A stretch of DNA of 64,000 nt. Origin: Betaproteobacteria bacterium HGW-Betaproteobacteria-6. Its GTDB lineage: Bacteria; Pseudomonadota; Gammaproteobacteria; Burkholderiales; Rhodocyclaceae. Shown one piece after another: positions 31,461 to 43,482 of this stretch (within the stretch, counting starts at the first letter, position 1; each line of letters opens with the position of its first letter). The notes under the pieces were generated by a model. The model saw only the letters and a program-made list of their open reading frames with translations, searched no databases and was not told the origin of the DNA. Both the position numbers and the translations under genes were made by a program. The stretch lies in the NCBI GenBank assembly GCA_002842145.1, contig PHCF01000016.1, positions 1-64,000 of the forward strand. Direction: 5' to 3'.

Positions 31461-31861
31461 CTAAGGGAAAGACAGAGGAAGGCGACAAGACCATTCTCCA
31501 TGTCGAGATGACTGGAGAACCATCGCCTTGCCCATCCTGTGGCTTCTCCGAAGTCGTGGGTTTCGGAAAACGAACCCAATCGGTCGCAGATATTCCCGAA
31601 AACGGAAAGCCCGTGGTGTTGCAGGTCATCACACGCCGCTTCCGTTGCAAGAATTGCGGACGCTCCTTCTACGAGAGCGTCGAAGGCGTTGGAGGCAATC
31701 GGCGGATGACTGACAGGCTCGCCGACTGGATAAGAAACGAGGCTCCTTCACGGCGATTCACCGAAATCGCTGCGGAAAGTGGGCTTTCAGAAGGCACTGT
31801 TAGAGCGTTGCTTCGAGCCAGCGGGGACTACGAACGCCGAAAGCGAGAACAACCCAATTAA
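31448..31861 (+). CDS. Stand-alone ISL3-transposase-N-terminus-like zinc ribbon + HTH protein, last gene of the Wadjet-like operon
   Basis: CPSCGF..GFGKRTQSVADIPENGKPVVLQVITRRFRCKNCGRSF..ADWIRNEAPSRRFTEIAAESGLSEGTVRALL; 13-bp overlap with JetD; no DDE domain follows. Confidence 0.75.
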   Translation: MPAIAKGKTEEGDKTILHVEMTGEPSPCPSCGFSEVVGFGKRTQSVADIPENGKPVVLQVITRRFRCKNCGRSFYESVEGVGGNRRMTDRLADWIRNEAPSRRFTEIAAESGLSEGTVRALLRASGDYERRKREQPN

Positions 31862-31905
31862 AGAGCCATTTGAAGGGGATAACAAATAAAATCACCGCCC
31901 TACCC

Positions 31906-31924
31906 CATTTGACATTATCCCCCT
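31906..31924 (+). repeat. 19-bp direct repeat, right copy, flanking Wadjet cassette
   Basis: catttgacattatccccct. Confidence 0.85.
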
Positions 31925-32247
31925 AGCGCTCAATCTTCGACGGTGAAATGCACCGAGCCGTATTCAGGGCACCAGTCAAATCTAAGCAAAGTGAGGCGAA
32001 TGAGCGCCGCCCTATAGCCTCTGGTAACGCCCAATCCCATTATTGAAGGATCTGTCTAAGGCGTCCTATTAAAGAGGACGGCTTGCCAAGGCCCTACCCA
32101 AAAAATTGCAATAGAATAGAAAGTAGTGAAGTCGGAATTTCTGAAACACAGGCCTTGTAGGGAATGAATTTCCGCAAGTTCGACAAAATGGTCCATGCCT
32201 GGTCCTGGCCAGGGGCACTGGGCATACGCAATTACGGGAGCCGGCCC

Positions 32248-32835
32248 ATGTATTTCAATCGTTTCCACAGCATTGCCGCGGTAGTGTTGTCCAGTACGCT
32301 GGCGTTCTCTAACGCAGCCAGCGCCGCCGGCCGCACTTCCTGCCCGCCGCTGCTGCAACATACCTTTCCGCGATTGCAAGACGATCAACCGCAGTCGCTT
32401 TGCCAGTACACCGGCAAAGTGTTGTTAGTCGTAAATACGGCAAGCTATTGCGGTTTCACGGGCCAATACGCCGGTCTGGAAGCGCTGTATGCACGCCACA
32501 AGGACCAGGGTCTGGTGGTGCTCGGTTTTCCTTCCAACGACTTCAAGCAGGAAACCGGCAGCAACCAGCAAATCGGGGCTTTTTGCCAAAATACCTTTGG
32601 CGTGAAATTCCCGATGTTTGCCAAGAGCTCGGTCAAGGGGGCGCAGGCGTCGCCCTTTTACCGACAACTGGCCGCTGCCACCGGCAAAGAGCCGGGCTGG
32701 AACTTCTATAAGTACCTGATCGGGCGCGACGGCAAGGTGGCGAGCGCTTATTCGAGCATGACCGGCCCAGCAAACAAGGGCTTGCAGCAGGAGATCGACC
32801 GACTGCTGGCGCAGCCGGCACCCGCAGGGCAGTGA
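32248..32835 (+). CDS. Glutathione peroxidase family protein
   Basis: VLLVVNTASYCGFTGQYAGLEALY, LGFPSNDF, WNFYKYLIGRDG; start 32164 or 32248. Confidence 0.88.
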   Translation: MYFNRFHSIAAVVLSSTLAFSNAASAAGRTSCPPLLQHTFPRLQDDQPQSLCQYTGKVLLVVNTASYCGFTGQYAGLEALYARHKDQGLVVLGFPSNDFKQETGSNQQIGAFCQNTFGVKFPMFAKSSVKGAQASPFYRQLAAATGKEPGWNFYKYLIGRDGKVASAYSSMTGPANKGLQQEIDRLLAQPAPAGQ

Positions 32836-32923
32836 TGGCCGCCCGCCTCGCTCACGGCGGGTAGCAATGTTGGGTATCATGATCTGACCGTCCAGGACTG
32901 GACATGAAGAAGACTGCCAACCC

Positions 32924-34030
32924 ATGAGTACCCTTTTCGCTCCCATCGAACTTGGAACGCTGACACTGCCCAACCGTATCGTGATAGCGCCGATGTGCCA
33001 GTATTCGGCACAGGACGGCAATGCCACATCCTGGCACCTGATGCACCTGGGCCAGCTGGCGCTTTCCGGCGCCGGCATGCTGATCATCGAGGCTACCGCC
33101 GTTGAGGCAGAGGGCCGCATTTCGGCGCAAGATCTCGGCCTGTGGTCAGATGAGAACGAGCAGGCGCTGGCGTCCACGCTGGCGCAAGTGCGCCGGCATT
33201 CGGCCATGCCGATTGCAGTGCAGCTGGCGCATGCCGGCCGCAAGGCATCCACTGTTCCACCCTGGCTGGGCGGGCAGCTGCGCCCGTCTGGCGAAGGCGG
33301 CTGGCGCACGTGGGCGCCCTCGGCCTTGCCTTTCACTCCCGGCAATGAAGCGCCGCAGGCGCTGGATGCGGCTGGCCTTGTGCGCATTCGCCAGGCCTTT
33401 GCTGCGGCCGCGGCGCGCGCGGCCCGTATCGGCATCGATGCCATCGAAGTCCATGGCGCGCATGGATACCTGCTGCACCAGTTCCTTTCGCCGCTTTCTA
33501 ACCGGCGTGACGATGCCTATGGCGGGTCGCTGGAAAATCGCATGCGTTTTCCCTTGGAAGTATTCGAGGCGGTGCGTGCAGCCTTTCCGGCCGGCCGGCC
33601 GGTCGGCATCCGCGTCTCGGCAACCGACTGGGTCGAAGATGGCTGGGATATCGAGCAAACTTTGGCATTTGCCGCCGCTCTGAAAGTGCGCGGCTGCGAT
33701 TTTCTGGACGTGTCCACCGGCGGGCTGTCGCCACAGCAAAAAATTTCCCTAAGCCCGGGTTACCAGGTGCCGTTCGCGGAAAGATTGAAGCGGGACGTCG
33801 GCATGCCGACCATTGCCGTCGGCCTGATTACCGAAGCACGGCATGCCGAGTCCATCGTCGCCAGCGGCCAGGCCGACATGGTGGCGCTGGCGCGCGGCAT
33901 CCTGTACGACCCGCGCTGGCCTTGGCATGCGGCCGCCGAACTGGGCGCGCAAGTGGATGCGCCGCCGCAGTACTGGCGTTGTCAGCCGCGCGAGCTCAAG
34001 GCGCTGTTTCGCGACGCCCGGATCAGCTAG
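32924..34030 (+). CDS. NADH:flavin oxidoreductase, Old Yellow Enzyme family (YqjM/NamA-like)
   Basis: LFAPIELGTLTLPNRIVIAPMCQYSAQDG, QLAHAGRKAS, EVHGAHGYLLHQFLSPLSNRR. Confidence 0.92.
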   Translation: MSTLFAPIELGTLTLPNRIVIAPMCQYSAQDGNATSWHLMHLGQLALSGAGMLIIEATAVEAEGRISAQDLGLWSDENEQALASTLAQVRRHSAMPIAVQLAHAGRKASTVPPWLGGQLRPSGEGGWRTWAPSALPFTPGNEAPQALDAAGLVRIRQAFAAAAARAARIGIDAIEVHGAHGYLLHQFLSPLSNRRDDAYGGSLENRMRFPLEVFEAVRAAFPAGRPVGIRVSATDWVEDGWDIEQTLAFAAALKVRGCDFLDVSTGGLSPQQKISLSPGYQVPFAERLKRDVGMPTIAVGLITEARHAESIVASGQADMVALARGILYDPRWPWHAAAELGAQVDAPPQYWRCQPRELKALFRDARIS

Positions 34031-34914
34031 GGTGCGGGCGCCAGCGGCGCGGTTTCACCCTGCAGCAAAAATTCGCAAAAATGACGCGCCGGCGCGTCCG
34101 GCAAGAGGTCCTCGCGGCTGATCACGTACAGGTCCTTGTGCAGTGCGCCGCCTTCGAGGGGAATTGCCCGCAGACTGCCATCGCGGTTTTCATCGGTCAC
34201 GGCGGCCGCCATCACGAGCGAGATGCCGAGTCCGGCCCGCACCGCATGCTTGACCGCTTCGGTGCTGCCAAGTTGCATGGCGATCCCGATGTTGCGCGCA
34301 TCGTCGCCGAAATAGGACTGCAGCAGCCGCCCTGTGCCGCTGCCGGCTTCGCCGCCCAGTAGCGCCTGCCCGCACAGCCAGTTGCGTGGAATGCTGGTGC
34401 GCCCGGCCCAGGGATGGTCGGGCGGCACGATGACCTGCAATTCCTCGCGATGCCAGACGGTGGCGGTAAAGCCGGGGCGTGGATCCCACCATTCCATGAT
34501 GGCGACGTCGATCTCGAAATTCTGCAGTTGCTCGGCGATGCGGTTGTTGCTGCCAATAGCTATCTGGAGCTTGTGCGCAACGCGGTCGCGGTAGGCGCGC
34601 AGACGCGGCTGCAGCAAGTAGGTGCCGGTATTGGAACTGGCGCCGATGCTGAGGACTGTCTTGTCGAACAAGGCTTGCGCGCGGGCGCCGGCGCGTACCA
34701 GATGTTTAGCGTAGGGCAGGAATGAAGTGCCTTCCGGCGTCAGTGTGCAGCCGGCATTGCTGCGCTGGATCAGCGCCACCTTGAGCGATTGCTCGAGCCG
34801 CTTGATATGTTGCGTGACGGCCGGTTGCGACTGGCCAGTCTGCCTGGCCGCCTCGCGGAATCCCCCCTGATTTGCGACCGCAAGGAATGTGGCGACGCAC
34901 TCCAGGTTGATCAT
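34027..34914 (-). CDS. ptxE: LysR-family regulator of the phosphite cluster (PtxE-like)
   Basis: [41 protein letters not shown]; overlaps ptxD by 4 bp. Confidence 0.82.
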   Translation of the reverse strand: MINLECVATFLAVANQGGFREAARQTGQSQPAVTQHIKRLEQSLKVALIQRSNAGCTLTPEGTSFLPYAKHLVRAGARAQALFDKTVLSIGASSNTGTYLLQPRLRAYRDRVAHKLQIAIGSNNRIAEQLQNFEIDVAIMEWWDPRPGFTATVWHREELQVIVPPDHPWAGRTSIPRNWLCGQALLGGEAGSGTGRLLQSYFGDDARNIGIAMQLGSTEAVKHAVRAGLGISLVMAAAVTDENRDGSLRAIPLEGGALHKDLYVISREDLLPDAPARHFCEFLLQGETAPLAPAP

Positions 34915-35918
34915 GTCGCCGTCTTCCTGCCGGGACGGTTGATGGCGCCGGCAGGCGCCTCGCCATTGAGCGCCTGGATAATGTTGCAGGCGGCCTGACG
35001 TTCGATCTCCAGGCGCACTTCGGCAACGGCCGAACCGAGGTGCGGCGTGAAAAAAGTTTGTGCAGGATTGTCCAGCAAGGCTTGCGGAATGGCGCGCGGC
35101 CGGTCTGGCCGTGCCCATTCTTCCAGCTCGAACACGTCGGCGGCATAGCCGGCAAGGCGGCCGCTGGCGAGCGCTGCAACGACTGCGGCTTCATCGACCA
35201 CCGAGCCGCGGCAGGCATTCACCAGGTAGCTTCCCGGACGCATCCTGGCGAGCGTGTCAGCATTGATCAGGTGCAGGGTCTCCGGCGTCATCGGCAGCAT
35301 CGGCACGATGAAATCGCTGGCGGCCAGCAATTCATCGAGTTCGACTTGGCGCGCATTCCATTGCGCAGACTGTTCGGTCGGCAGGGCAACGTGGTCGCAA
35401 TACAGAATCTGCATGTCGAAGCCAGCCAGCCGCTGTGCGATGGCGCGGCCGACCGCACCCATGCCGATGATGCCGATCGTACGCCCGGTGAGCCCCGTGC
35501 CGTACAGCTGCGGGAGCCACCCCTGAAAGCCGCTGCTGCGGATCTGGCGGTCACCTTCCAGCATGCGGCGTGTTAACCCGAGCAGCAGGCCGATGGTCAG
35601 TTCCGCGGTCGGGATGGTCAGCAGGTCGGGCACGATGGAAAACCAGATGCCGCGGCGGGTGCAGGCGGCGACGTCGAAGTTGTCATAACCCTTGAGCGCC
35701 GCGCCGACGATTTTCAGTTGCGGGCAGGCTTGCAGGAAGGCGTCGTCGATACTGTCGGGCATGAAGACCATGATGGCTTGCGCATCGCGCGCGCGCGCCA
35801 GCACTTCTTCGCGCGGCAGGGTGTCGCGCGAAGTATTGGGAATGACTTCGGCAACGCCTTGCAGCAGTTCGATGATTTCCGGATGCACCCAGTGGGTGAG
35901 CACGACTTTGGGTTTCAT
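34911..35918 (-). CDS. ptxD: Phosphite dehydrogenase
   Basis: [72 protein letters not shown]. Confidence 0.93.
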   Translation of the reverse strand: MKPKVVLTHWVHPEIIELLQGVAEVIPNTSRDTLPREEVLARARDAQAIMVFMPDSIDDAFLQACPQLKIVGAALKGYDNFDVAACTRRGIWFSIVPDLLTIPTAELTIGLLLGLTRRMLEGDRQIRSSGFQGWLPQLYGTGLTGRTIGIIGMGAVGRAIAQRLAGFDMQILYCDHVALPTEQSAQWNARQVELDELLAASDFIVPMLPMTPETLHLINADTLARMRPGSYLVNACRGSVVDEAAVVAALASGRLAGYAADVFELEEWARPDRPRAIPQALLDNPAQTFFTPHLGSAVAEVRLEIERQAACNIIQALNGEAPAGAINRPGRKTAT

Positions 35919-35939
35919 GTAACGATTTCCGTAAATGAT

Positions 35940-36737
35940 TTACTTGAAGGTGCGGCGCAGGAAGGCGCTCAGGGCGTCGACCAGGCTCACCATGACGAGG
36001 ATGACGATCAGGATTGCCGAGACATCCGTGTATTGCATGATGCGCAGCGATCCCATCAGTTCGAAGCCGATGCCGCCGGCGCCGACCATGCCCATGACCG
36101 TCGAGGCGCGGAAGTTGTATTCCCAGCGGTAGATCGCTGTATCGGCCATCTGCGGCAAGACTTGCGGCAGGATGCCGTGGAAGATCACCTGCAGCGGGCT
36201 GCAACCGGCGGCGCGCGCGGCTTCCACCGGCGCGCGGTCGGCATGTTCGATGGCTTCGGCAAAGAACTTGCCGACCATGCCCACCGAATGCAGGCCAAGC
36301 GCCAGCACGCCCGGCAGCGCGCCGAAGCCGACTGCAGCGACGAACACGATGCCCATGATGAGTTCAGGGATCGAGCGCAAGCCGTTCAGCAGGCCCCGGG
36401 CGCATTGGTAGACCAGCGGATGCGGCGTGGTATTGCGCGCTGCCAGCACCGCCAGTGGCAGCGACAGCAGCACCGCAACCGCCGTGCCGGCCACGCTCAT
36501 GGCCAGGGTGTCGAGCAGTGGCTTGACCCAGGAGCCGGCCTGGCTGAAGTTCGGCGGAAACATCTCGCCGACCAGTGACGCCAGGCTGGGGATCCCTTCG
36601 CCCAGGCGTTCGGCGTCGAACAGGCCAACGTAATACCAGCAAGCGATGACGATTGCCAGCACGGTGGCCAGGGAGACCATCGAGCGGTTCCAGGCGCGCT
36701 GCCGGCGGTCCAGCAGCGGTGCGAATTGAGCGTGCAT
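35940..36737 (-). CDS. ptxC: Phosphite/phosphonate ABC transporter permease
   Basis: Multi-TM protein with permease loop EAARAAGCSPLQVIFHGILPQVLPQMADTAIYRWEYNFRAS. Confidence 0.88.
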   Translation of the reverse strand: MHAQFAPLLDRRQRAWNRSMVSLATVLAIVIACWYYVGLFDAERLGEGIPSLASLVGEMFPPNFSQAGSWVKPLLDTLAMSVAGTAVAVLLSLPLAVLAARNTTPHPLVYQCARGLLNGLRSIPELIMGIVFVAAVGFGALPGVLALGLHSVGMVGKFFAEAIEHADRAPVEAARAAGCSPLQVIFHGILPQVLPQMADTAIYRWEYNFRASTVMGMVGAGGIGFELMGSLRIMQYTDVSAILIVILVMVSLVDALSAFLRRTFK

Positions 36738-36768
36738 GAAGACTCCTGATTGCTTGTGCGATGTGTGC

Positions 36769-38432
<1,664 letters not shown>

Positions 38433-38513
38433 GGCGAGTCCTTCGTTGGTTTCGCAATCAAACTGCGATGACGATTACAAAATCGAATTGCCAGGCCATG
38501 GTAGGGGGGCTGT

Positions 38514-38553
38514 GTTACCTGCGCGTGACGAACCGATGAAGAATCTGTGACAT
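38514..38553 (-). promoter_or_regulatory. Candidate Pho box upstream of ptxA
   Basis: Minus strand 11-bp periodic units ATGTCACagat / TCTTCATcggt / TCGTCACgcgc / AGGTAAC. Confidence 0.5.
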
Positions 38554-38742
38554 CGCCACCGGCGGCACCATTTTTAACTGGGTAAGCGGATTAAATGGTT
38601 GATCTTACCTTTGCATGAGAGTGAGACAGACCGGCATCTCATCGGATTATCTGGTTGATGCTTCACCTACTGCTGGTGCTCTGTAGTTCGTGAATCTCAG
38701 CCAGTGACAGGCCCAGGATTCTGCAGCGACGGATGAAGGCCA

Positions 38743-38841
38743 GCCAAGCACGAGAAACACGAGAAGCATGAGAAGACCGAAGGCAAGCCAGAGGTGAAGC
38801 CGGAAGCCAAGCCGGCACCTCAAGCCCCGGTTGCCAAGTGA
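38743..38841 (+). pseudogene. 3-prime remnant of a coding gene (Lys/Glu/His/Pro-rich tail)
   Basis: In-frame KHEKHEKHEKTEGKPEVKPEAKPAPQAPVAK* with an upstream in-frame stop, followed by a terminator. Confidence 0.5.
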
Positions 38842-38884
38842 GTCTTGCTGTCTGGTAATACCGTAATCTCGTAGTCCCGCAGAA

Positions 38885-38913
38885 CCCCTCGGCGTCCAAA
38901 ACCGAGGGGTTTT
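38885..38913 (+). terminator. Rho-independent terminator after the gene remnant
   Basis: CCCCTCGG-cgtccaaaa-CCGAGGGG-TTTT. Confidence 0.8.
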
Positions 38914-38928
38914 GTTATTCTGCCGGGC

Positions 38929-39591
38929 ATGTGTGCCCACTATGATCCGCAGACCGATCCTGCCCAGCTGAAAGCCTATTTCGGCGTTCACGACCTGCCA
39001 CTCGGCCTGAAACCCAGCCTGTGGCCCGGGTATCACGGCCCTTTCCTGCGCAAACATGAGTTTGCCGATGTCGGCGACGAAGCGGTTCCGTTCCGGGAAT
39101 TACTGGTCGGCTCGTTCGGTCTGATTCCTCACTGGGCAAAAGATACGACGATTGCCCGCAACACCTACAACGCACGCTCGGAAACGGTGCATGAGAAACC
39201 GTCGTACCGGGATGCCTGGCGTCTGGCTCGGCACTGCATCATTCCGGCCGAAGCGTTCTATGAACCCGACTGGCGCACTGGCCGTGCAGTGCCAACCCGG
39301 ATTTCCCGCGCCGATGGCAAACCGATGGGGATTGCCGGGCTGTGGTCGATCTGGAAGAACCCGGGTGGCGAAACGACCTACAGCTACACGATGCTGACGA
39401 TCAATGCAGACCAGCATCCACTCATGCGCCAGTTTCATAAACCTGACGATGAAAAGCGGTCCATCGTGATCCTGCATGAGCAGGACTACGATGGCTGGCT
39501 CCAGGCATCAGTGTCAGATAGCCGACGTTTCCTCTACGCCTATCCGGCTGACAACCTCGTCGCCGAAAACCCGCAGCAGCCCCTGCTTTGA
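38929..39591 (+). CDS. SOS response-associated peptidase (SRAP / YedK-HMCES family)
   Basis: Met-Cys2 start (MCAHYD), WGLIPHWAKD-like LIPHWAKDTTIARNTYNARSET, CIIPAEAFYEPD. Confidence 0.9.
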   Translation: MCAHYDPQTDPAQLKAYFGVHDLPLGLKPSLWPGYHGPFLRKHEFADVGDEAVPFRELLVGSFGLIPHWAKDTTIARNTYNARSETVHEKPSYRDAWRLARHCIIPAEAFYEPDWRTGRAVPTRISRADGKPMGIAGLWSIWKNPGGETTYSYTMLTINADQHPLMRQFHKPDDEKRSIVILHEQDYDGWLQASVSDSRRFLYAYPADNLVAENPQQPLL

Positions 39592-39671
39592 TAAAGATCG
39601 TTTATCCCCGAAATCTGTGGATAAGCTTGTGGGTTCGAGCTTAGGACGAGTCCTAACTGATTGACGGGAAT

Positions 39672-40223
39672 ATGCTTTCGATAAGCCGCACAATAATTAG
39701 GCAATTTGCCCTCGCTCTGTTGATGACTGGCATCCAGGCCGCGCATGCGGAAGGCCGATTTCATAGACCGTTTGAAGTCACTGGCAGCGTGCTGAAGAAC
39801 CCTGATGGGGATACCCTCAAACTCATGACTGACGAACGAGGTCTAATCAACATTCGTCTATCCGGTGCCGACACGCCGGAAACGGGTCAGGCGTATTGGA
39901 GATCGGCGAGGAATTACCTTCGATCCCTCGTTGCGGGTCAGAAAACCACGGCTTGGTGCTACAAGGAGGATCGCTTCTATCGGCAGGTGTGCCATGTACG
40001 GGTCGGAAATCGGGATGTCGGACAGGCAATGATTGAAGCGGGGTATGCCTGGTACGCATTTCAGTTTTCCCCAGAGCTTACGCGAGAGCAGCGCCTGGGT
40101 TATCCAGAAGCTGAACGACAGGCGAAAGCTGGACGGATTGGGATTTGGCAGGAGCCGAATCCGATGGCACCTTGGGAGTGTCGCAGGCTGAAAAGAACGG
40201 GAAAGGGACAGCTTTGTCGTTAG
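39672..40223 (+). CDS. Thermonuclease-family (SNase-like) protein
   Basis: VLKNPDGDTLKLM, IRLSGADTPE, EAGYAWYAFQFSPE, AKAGRIGIWQEPNPMAPWECRR. Confidence 0.88.
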   Translation: MLSISRTIIRQFALALLMTGIQAAHAEGRFHRPFEVTGSVLKNPDGDTLKLMTDERGLINIRLSGADTPETGQAYWRSARNYLRSLVAGQKTTAWCYKEDRFYRQVCHVRVGNRDVGQAMIEAGYAWYAFQFSPELTREQRLGYPEAERQAKAGRIGIWQEPNPMAPWECRRLKRTGKGQLCR

Positions 40224-40491
40224 ATGGTGGCGGGAGTTCGGCCTGAGTTGCCATTCGACACTCTGGCTGAAATTGTCGGCAATGCGGCGGTAAGCGACCC
40301 TTTGACCTTACTACAGAGGCAAGGTCAAGCGAAGAAACTGGCTAAAAATGTTTCGCCGAAGCCCTTAGCCTTCCCTCGATGATGGGTTTTGAACACCCAC
40401 AAGAGATTCAAATGGCCCCCTCGTCTGTTTCTAGCCCTGTAGTTGAGTTAGAACTTGGTATTGGCGGGATCGATTTACAAAAAGCGGCCCC

Positions 40492-41892
40492 CTACTGATG
40501 GGCACAGGGTAAAGAAAGTGTGAAGCGCGTTTTTCCACCTTCCGAGTTGACGCCAACATCCCCGCCATGAGCCAACACAATAGATTGGGTTATCGCCAGC
40601 CCTAAGCCTGAATTTTCGGTCGTGCGCAGGCGCGAACTGTCGACACGGTAGAAACGATCAAACAGGCGGGGCAAATGTTCGGTAGGGATATCGCTCCCTG
40701 TGTTCTCGACGGAGACCAAAATCCTACCTTCACGGTTATTGTCGACTCGAACGGTAACCTTGCCCTCGTTCGGCGTGTGGCGCAGCGCGTTGGATAGCAG
40801 ATTGCTAACCGCCCTGCGCAACATCAATCGGTCGCCGACGATTTGGCCGTTACCTGTGAGCGACAAGGCTATCGATTTCTCTTCGGCAAGCACGCCGTAA
40901 TACTCCAGCAAATCGCCAATTTCCTCGGCAAGGTCTATCGGCTCCTGATTGGGGATGATCTGGTTGTTGTCGGCCTTGGCCAGGAAAAGCATGTCGGAAA
41001 TGGTTCGCGACAAGCGTTCGAATTCTTCCGTGTTCGACGCCAGGGTGTCCCGGTAGTCTTCTGCGGAGCGTGCTTTCGATAGCGTGACCTGTGTCTGGGT
41101 CAACAGATTGCTGACCGGCGTTCGCAACTCATGAGCCAAGTCCGATGAAAAATCCGACAGGCGCTGAAAGGACTCTTCCAAGCGCGAAAGCATGCCATTC
41201 AATGTGTCGGCCAGATCCGCCAATTCGCGGGGGATGGCTTCGACCGGCAAGCGGGTATGCAGGCGATTGGCGGTGATCTCAGCCGCCTGCCGCTTAATGG
41301 CCAGTAAAGGCAACAGGCCGCGCCGGACGACAAACCAGCCGAGCAATCCCATCGCCAGAGTCGCCAGGCTCATGAACCCCCACAAAGTCTGCCGGAAGGA
41401 AGTCATGAAGTGCTCGTGATGGGTGATTTCGGTGGCAATTGCCACGGTGTAACTAACGCCACCATCGGTGCCTTTGACCATCGAGGAAACTCCCCGCCAT
41501 GGCTGGCCGTCGTTGCTGTTCCATTTGACGGGTTGCTCGCGCCTTGGTGTCGCGCCAATGCTTAGTAGATCCTGCGGAAACACCGTCGCTTCGTTGGCAT
41601 ACAGCATTTCGCCATTCTGGTCATAGACGGCAACGATCAACCCGTGATGCCCCGTCAGCGCATCGTCCAATTGCTGGGTCAGTGTCTCTTTCGGCTGACT
41701 ATCTGGTTTTCGTTCCAAGATATGCCTTGCCAACTGCATTTTGCCGGTCAGCACATCCAAATCCTGCTCTTCGAAGTGGCGCTCAACCGCATTGCCGATA
41801 AGCAGGCCGAGCAGGAACAGCACAAAGGCCGAGGCCAGCGCGAACAGCAGAGTCAGCCGGAGTGTCAGTGAGGGGCCGCGGATTGGGGTCAA
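40492..41892 (-). CDS. Heavy metal sensor histidine kinase (CusS/CopS-like)
   Basis: [50 protein letters not shown]. Confidence 0.92.
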   Translation of the reverse strand: MTPIRGPSLTLRLTLLFALASAFVLFLLGLLIGNAVERHFEEQDLDVLTGKMQLARHILERKPDSQPKETLTQQLDDALTGHHGLIVAVYDQNGEMLYANEATVFPQDLLSIGATPRREQPVKWNSNDGQPWRGVSSMVKGTDGGVSYTVAIATEITHHEHFMTSFRQTLWGFMSLATLAMGLLGWFVVRRGLLPLLAIKRQAAEITANRLHTRLPVEAIPRELADLADTLNGMLSRLEESFQRLSDFSSDLAHELRTPVSNLLTQTQVTLSKARSAEDYRDTLASNTEEFERLSRTISDMLFLAKADNNQIIPNQEPIDLAEEIGDLLEYYGVLAEEKSIALSLTGNGQIVGDRLMLRRAVSNLLSNALRHTPNEGKVTVRVDNNREGRILVSVENTGSDIPTEHLPRLFDRFYRVDSSRLRTTENSGLGLAITQSIVLAHGGDVGVNSEGGKTRFTLSLPCAHQ

Positions 41893-42566
41893 TCGGTAAT
41901 CTCCAAAACATAGCCCATGCCGCGCACGGTCTGAATCAATTTGGGTTCGTACCCCTCATCAATCTTGACCCGAAGGCGTTTGATGGCGACCTCAATGACG
42001 TTCGTGTCGCTGTCGAAATTCATGTCCCAAACCTGGGAGGCAATCAGCGACCGAGGCAGCACTTCGCCCTGGCGGCGTAACAGCAGTTCAAGCAGCGCGA
42101 ACTCCTTGGCGGTCAGATCGATGCGTTTGCCGGCGCGATTGACCCGGCGGCGCAGCAGGTCGAGTTCGAGGTCGGCGGCGCGCAGGAACTCGGACTCCTT
42201 CGCCTTGCCGCCCCGCCGCAGCAGGGTCCGGACTCGCGCCAACAGTTCGGAGAAGGCAAAGGGCTTCACCAGGTAGTCGTCGGCGCCCAACTCCAGTCCC
42301 TTGACCCGGTCCTCGACCTGGTCGCGTGCCGTCAGAAACAGTACCGGCATTTCCTTGCCGGCTCGGCGAATACCTTGCAACACCTGCCAGCCGTCGATGC
42401 CCGGGAGCATGACGTCGAGGATCGCCAGATCATAGGCCTCGGTCAGCGCCAGATGCAGCCCGTCGAGGCCATTGACGGCCAAATCCACGACGAAGCCCGC
42501 CTCGACCAACCCCTGCTTGAGGTAAGAGCCGGTTTTGGTTTCGTCTTCCACCACAAGAATTTTCAT
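41889..42566 (-). CDS. Heavy metal response regulator (CusR/CopR-like)
   Basis: [40 protein letters not shown], OmpR-type winged helix. Confidence 0.92.
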   Translation of the reverse strand: MKILVVEDETKTGSYLKQGLVEAGFVVDLAVNGLDGLHLALTEAYDLAILDVMLPGIDGWQVLQGIRRAGKEMPVLFLTARDQVEDRVKGLELGADDYLVKPFAFSELLARVRTLLRRGGKAKESEFLRAADLELDLLRRRVNRAGKRIDLTAKEFALLELLLRRQGEVLPRSLIASQVWDMNFDSDTNVIEVAIKRLRVKIDEGYEPKLIQTVRGMGYVLEITD

Positions 42567-42634
42567 CGTTCTCTCCACCAATCATTGGCTATTGATGGCG
42601 CATTTTCCGTCGCTTTTAAAGGCCGATTGCCTAG

Positions 42635-42650
42635 ATTACGGAAATGTAAT
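42635..42650. promoter_or_regulatory. CopR/CusR-type box 1
   Basis: attacggaaatgtaat, between cusR and the cytochrome gene. Confidence 0.75.
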
Positions 42651-42744
42651 CCGCAAGTCAGCAAGATGTTGGTTTGGTAAAGACAAAATAGCAATTTCGG
42701 AGCAAGACCAATTGGACTCCGCATACCCTTACTGAGAAAAAACT

Positions 42745-43386
42745 ATGTGCAGATTTATTTGGGGTGCTCTGGCAACCATCGGCTTGGGCGCGGCAACGGC
42801 GGGGATCGTCGTCGTGGCAGGCGTCGTCGATGTCGGCGCCGATACCCCCCACAGTTCATTCACCTACCAGGCGCTGACGTTTGCCCGCGAAAGAGCCATT
42901 GCCAGCCGTACGGGTGAAATCCAGACCCCGGCTGATCTTGCCGATCCCGAGCGCGTGCGACGCGGGGCCGGCAACTATGCGGCAATGTGCGTCAATTGCC
43001 ACCTGTCTCCGGAAGCGCCGGATTCGGAGATTGGCAAGGGGTTGTATCCGACTCCCCCCAATCTTTCCGAAAAACCGGCGGCGCCATCGTCACGTGACGC
43101 TGCCCGCGATTTCTGGATCATTAAGCACCGCATCAAGGCTTCCGGTATGCCGGCCTGGTCGAAGGGCGGCATGGAGGATGAGGCCATTTGGGACCTGACG
43201 GCCTTCCTGCAAAAGATGCCTTTGCTGTCGGCGACCGCCTACGAGCAACTGGTGGCAGCCAGTGACGGTCATTCCCATGGCGGACTGGAAGGCCACGAAG
43301 AGGCACCAGCAGCCCCGGTCGAGGAAAAGCCGGTGGCCAAGGGCAAAAATGCGCACAGCCATGACCACGGAGCGCACAAACATTAA
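42745..43386 (+). CDS. c-type cytochrome with His-rich C-terminal tail
   Basis: CVNCH heme motif; GHSHGGLEGHEE..NAHSHDHGAHKH tail. Confidence 0.85.
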   Translation: MCRFIWGALATIGLGAATAGIVVVAGVVDVGADTPHSSFTYQALTFARERAIASRTGEIQTPADLADPERVRRGAGNYAAMCVNCHLSPEAPDSEIGKGLYPTPPNLSEKPAAPSSRDAARDFWIIKHRIKASGMPAWSKGGMEDEAIWDLTAFLQKMPLLSATAYEQLVAASDGHSHGGLEGHEEAPAAPVEEKPVAKGKNAHSHDHGAHKH

Positions 43387-43396
43387 CCCCATAAAG

Positions 43397-43412
43397 ATTA
43401 CAAAAATGTAAT
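43397..43412. promoter_or_regulatory. CopR/CusR-type box 2
   Basis: attacaaaaatgtaat, upstream of DUF411 gene. Confidence 0.8.
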
Positions 43413-43482
43413 CCGACGGACAGCAAATTGTTGGCGTCGGCTATCCATACTGACGCCACTCGACTGACACAGGAGCTTCGCC

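Noticed and set aside
32056-32090. Inverted repeat cgtcct-attaaag-aggacg as possible IS end
   Set aside because: Short and isolated with no partner end; could be a chance hairpin
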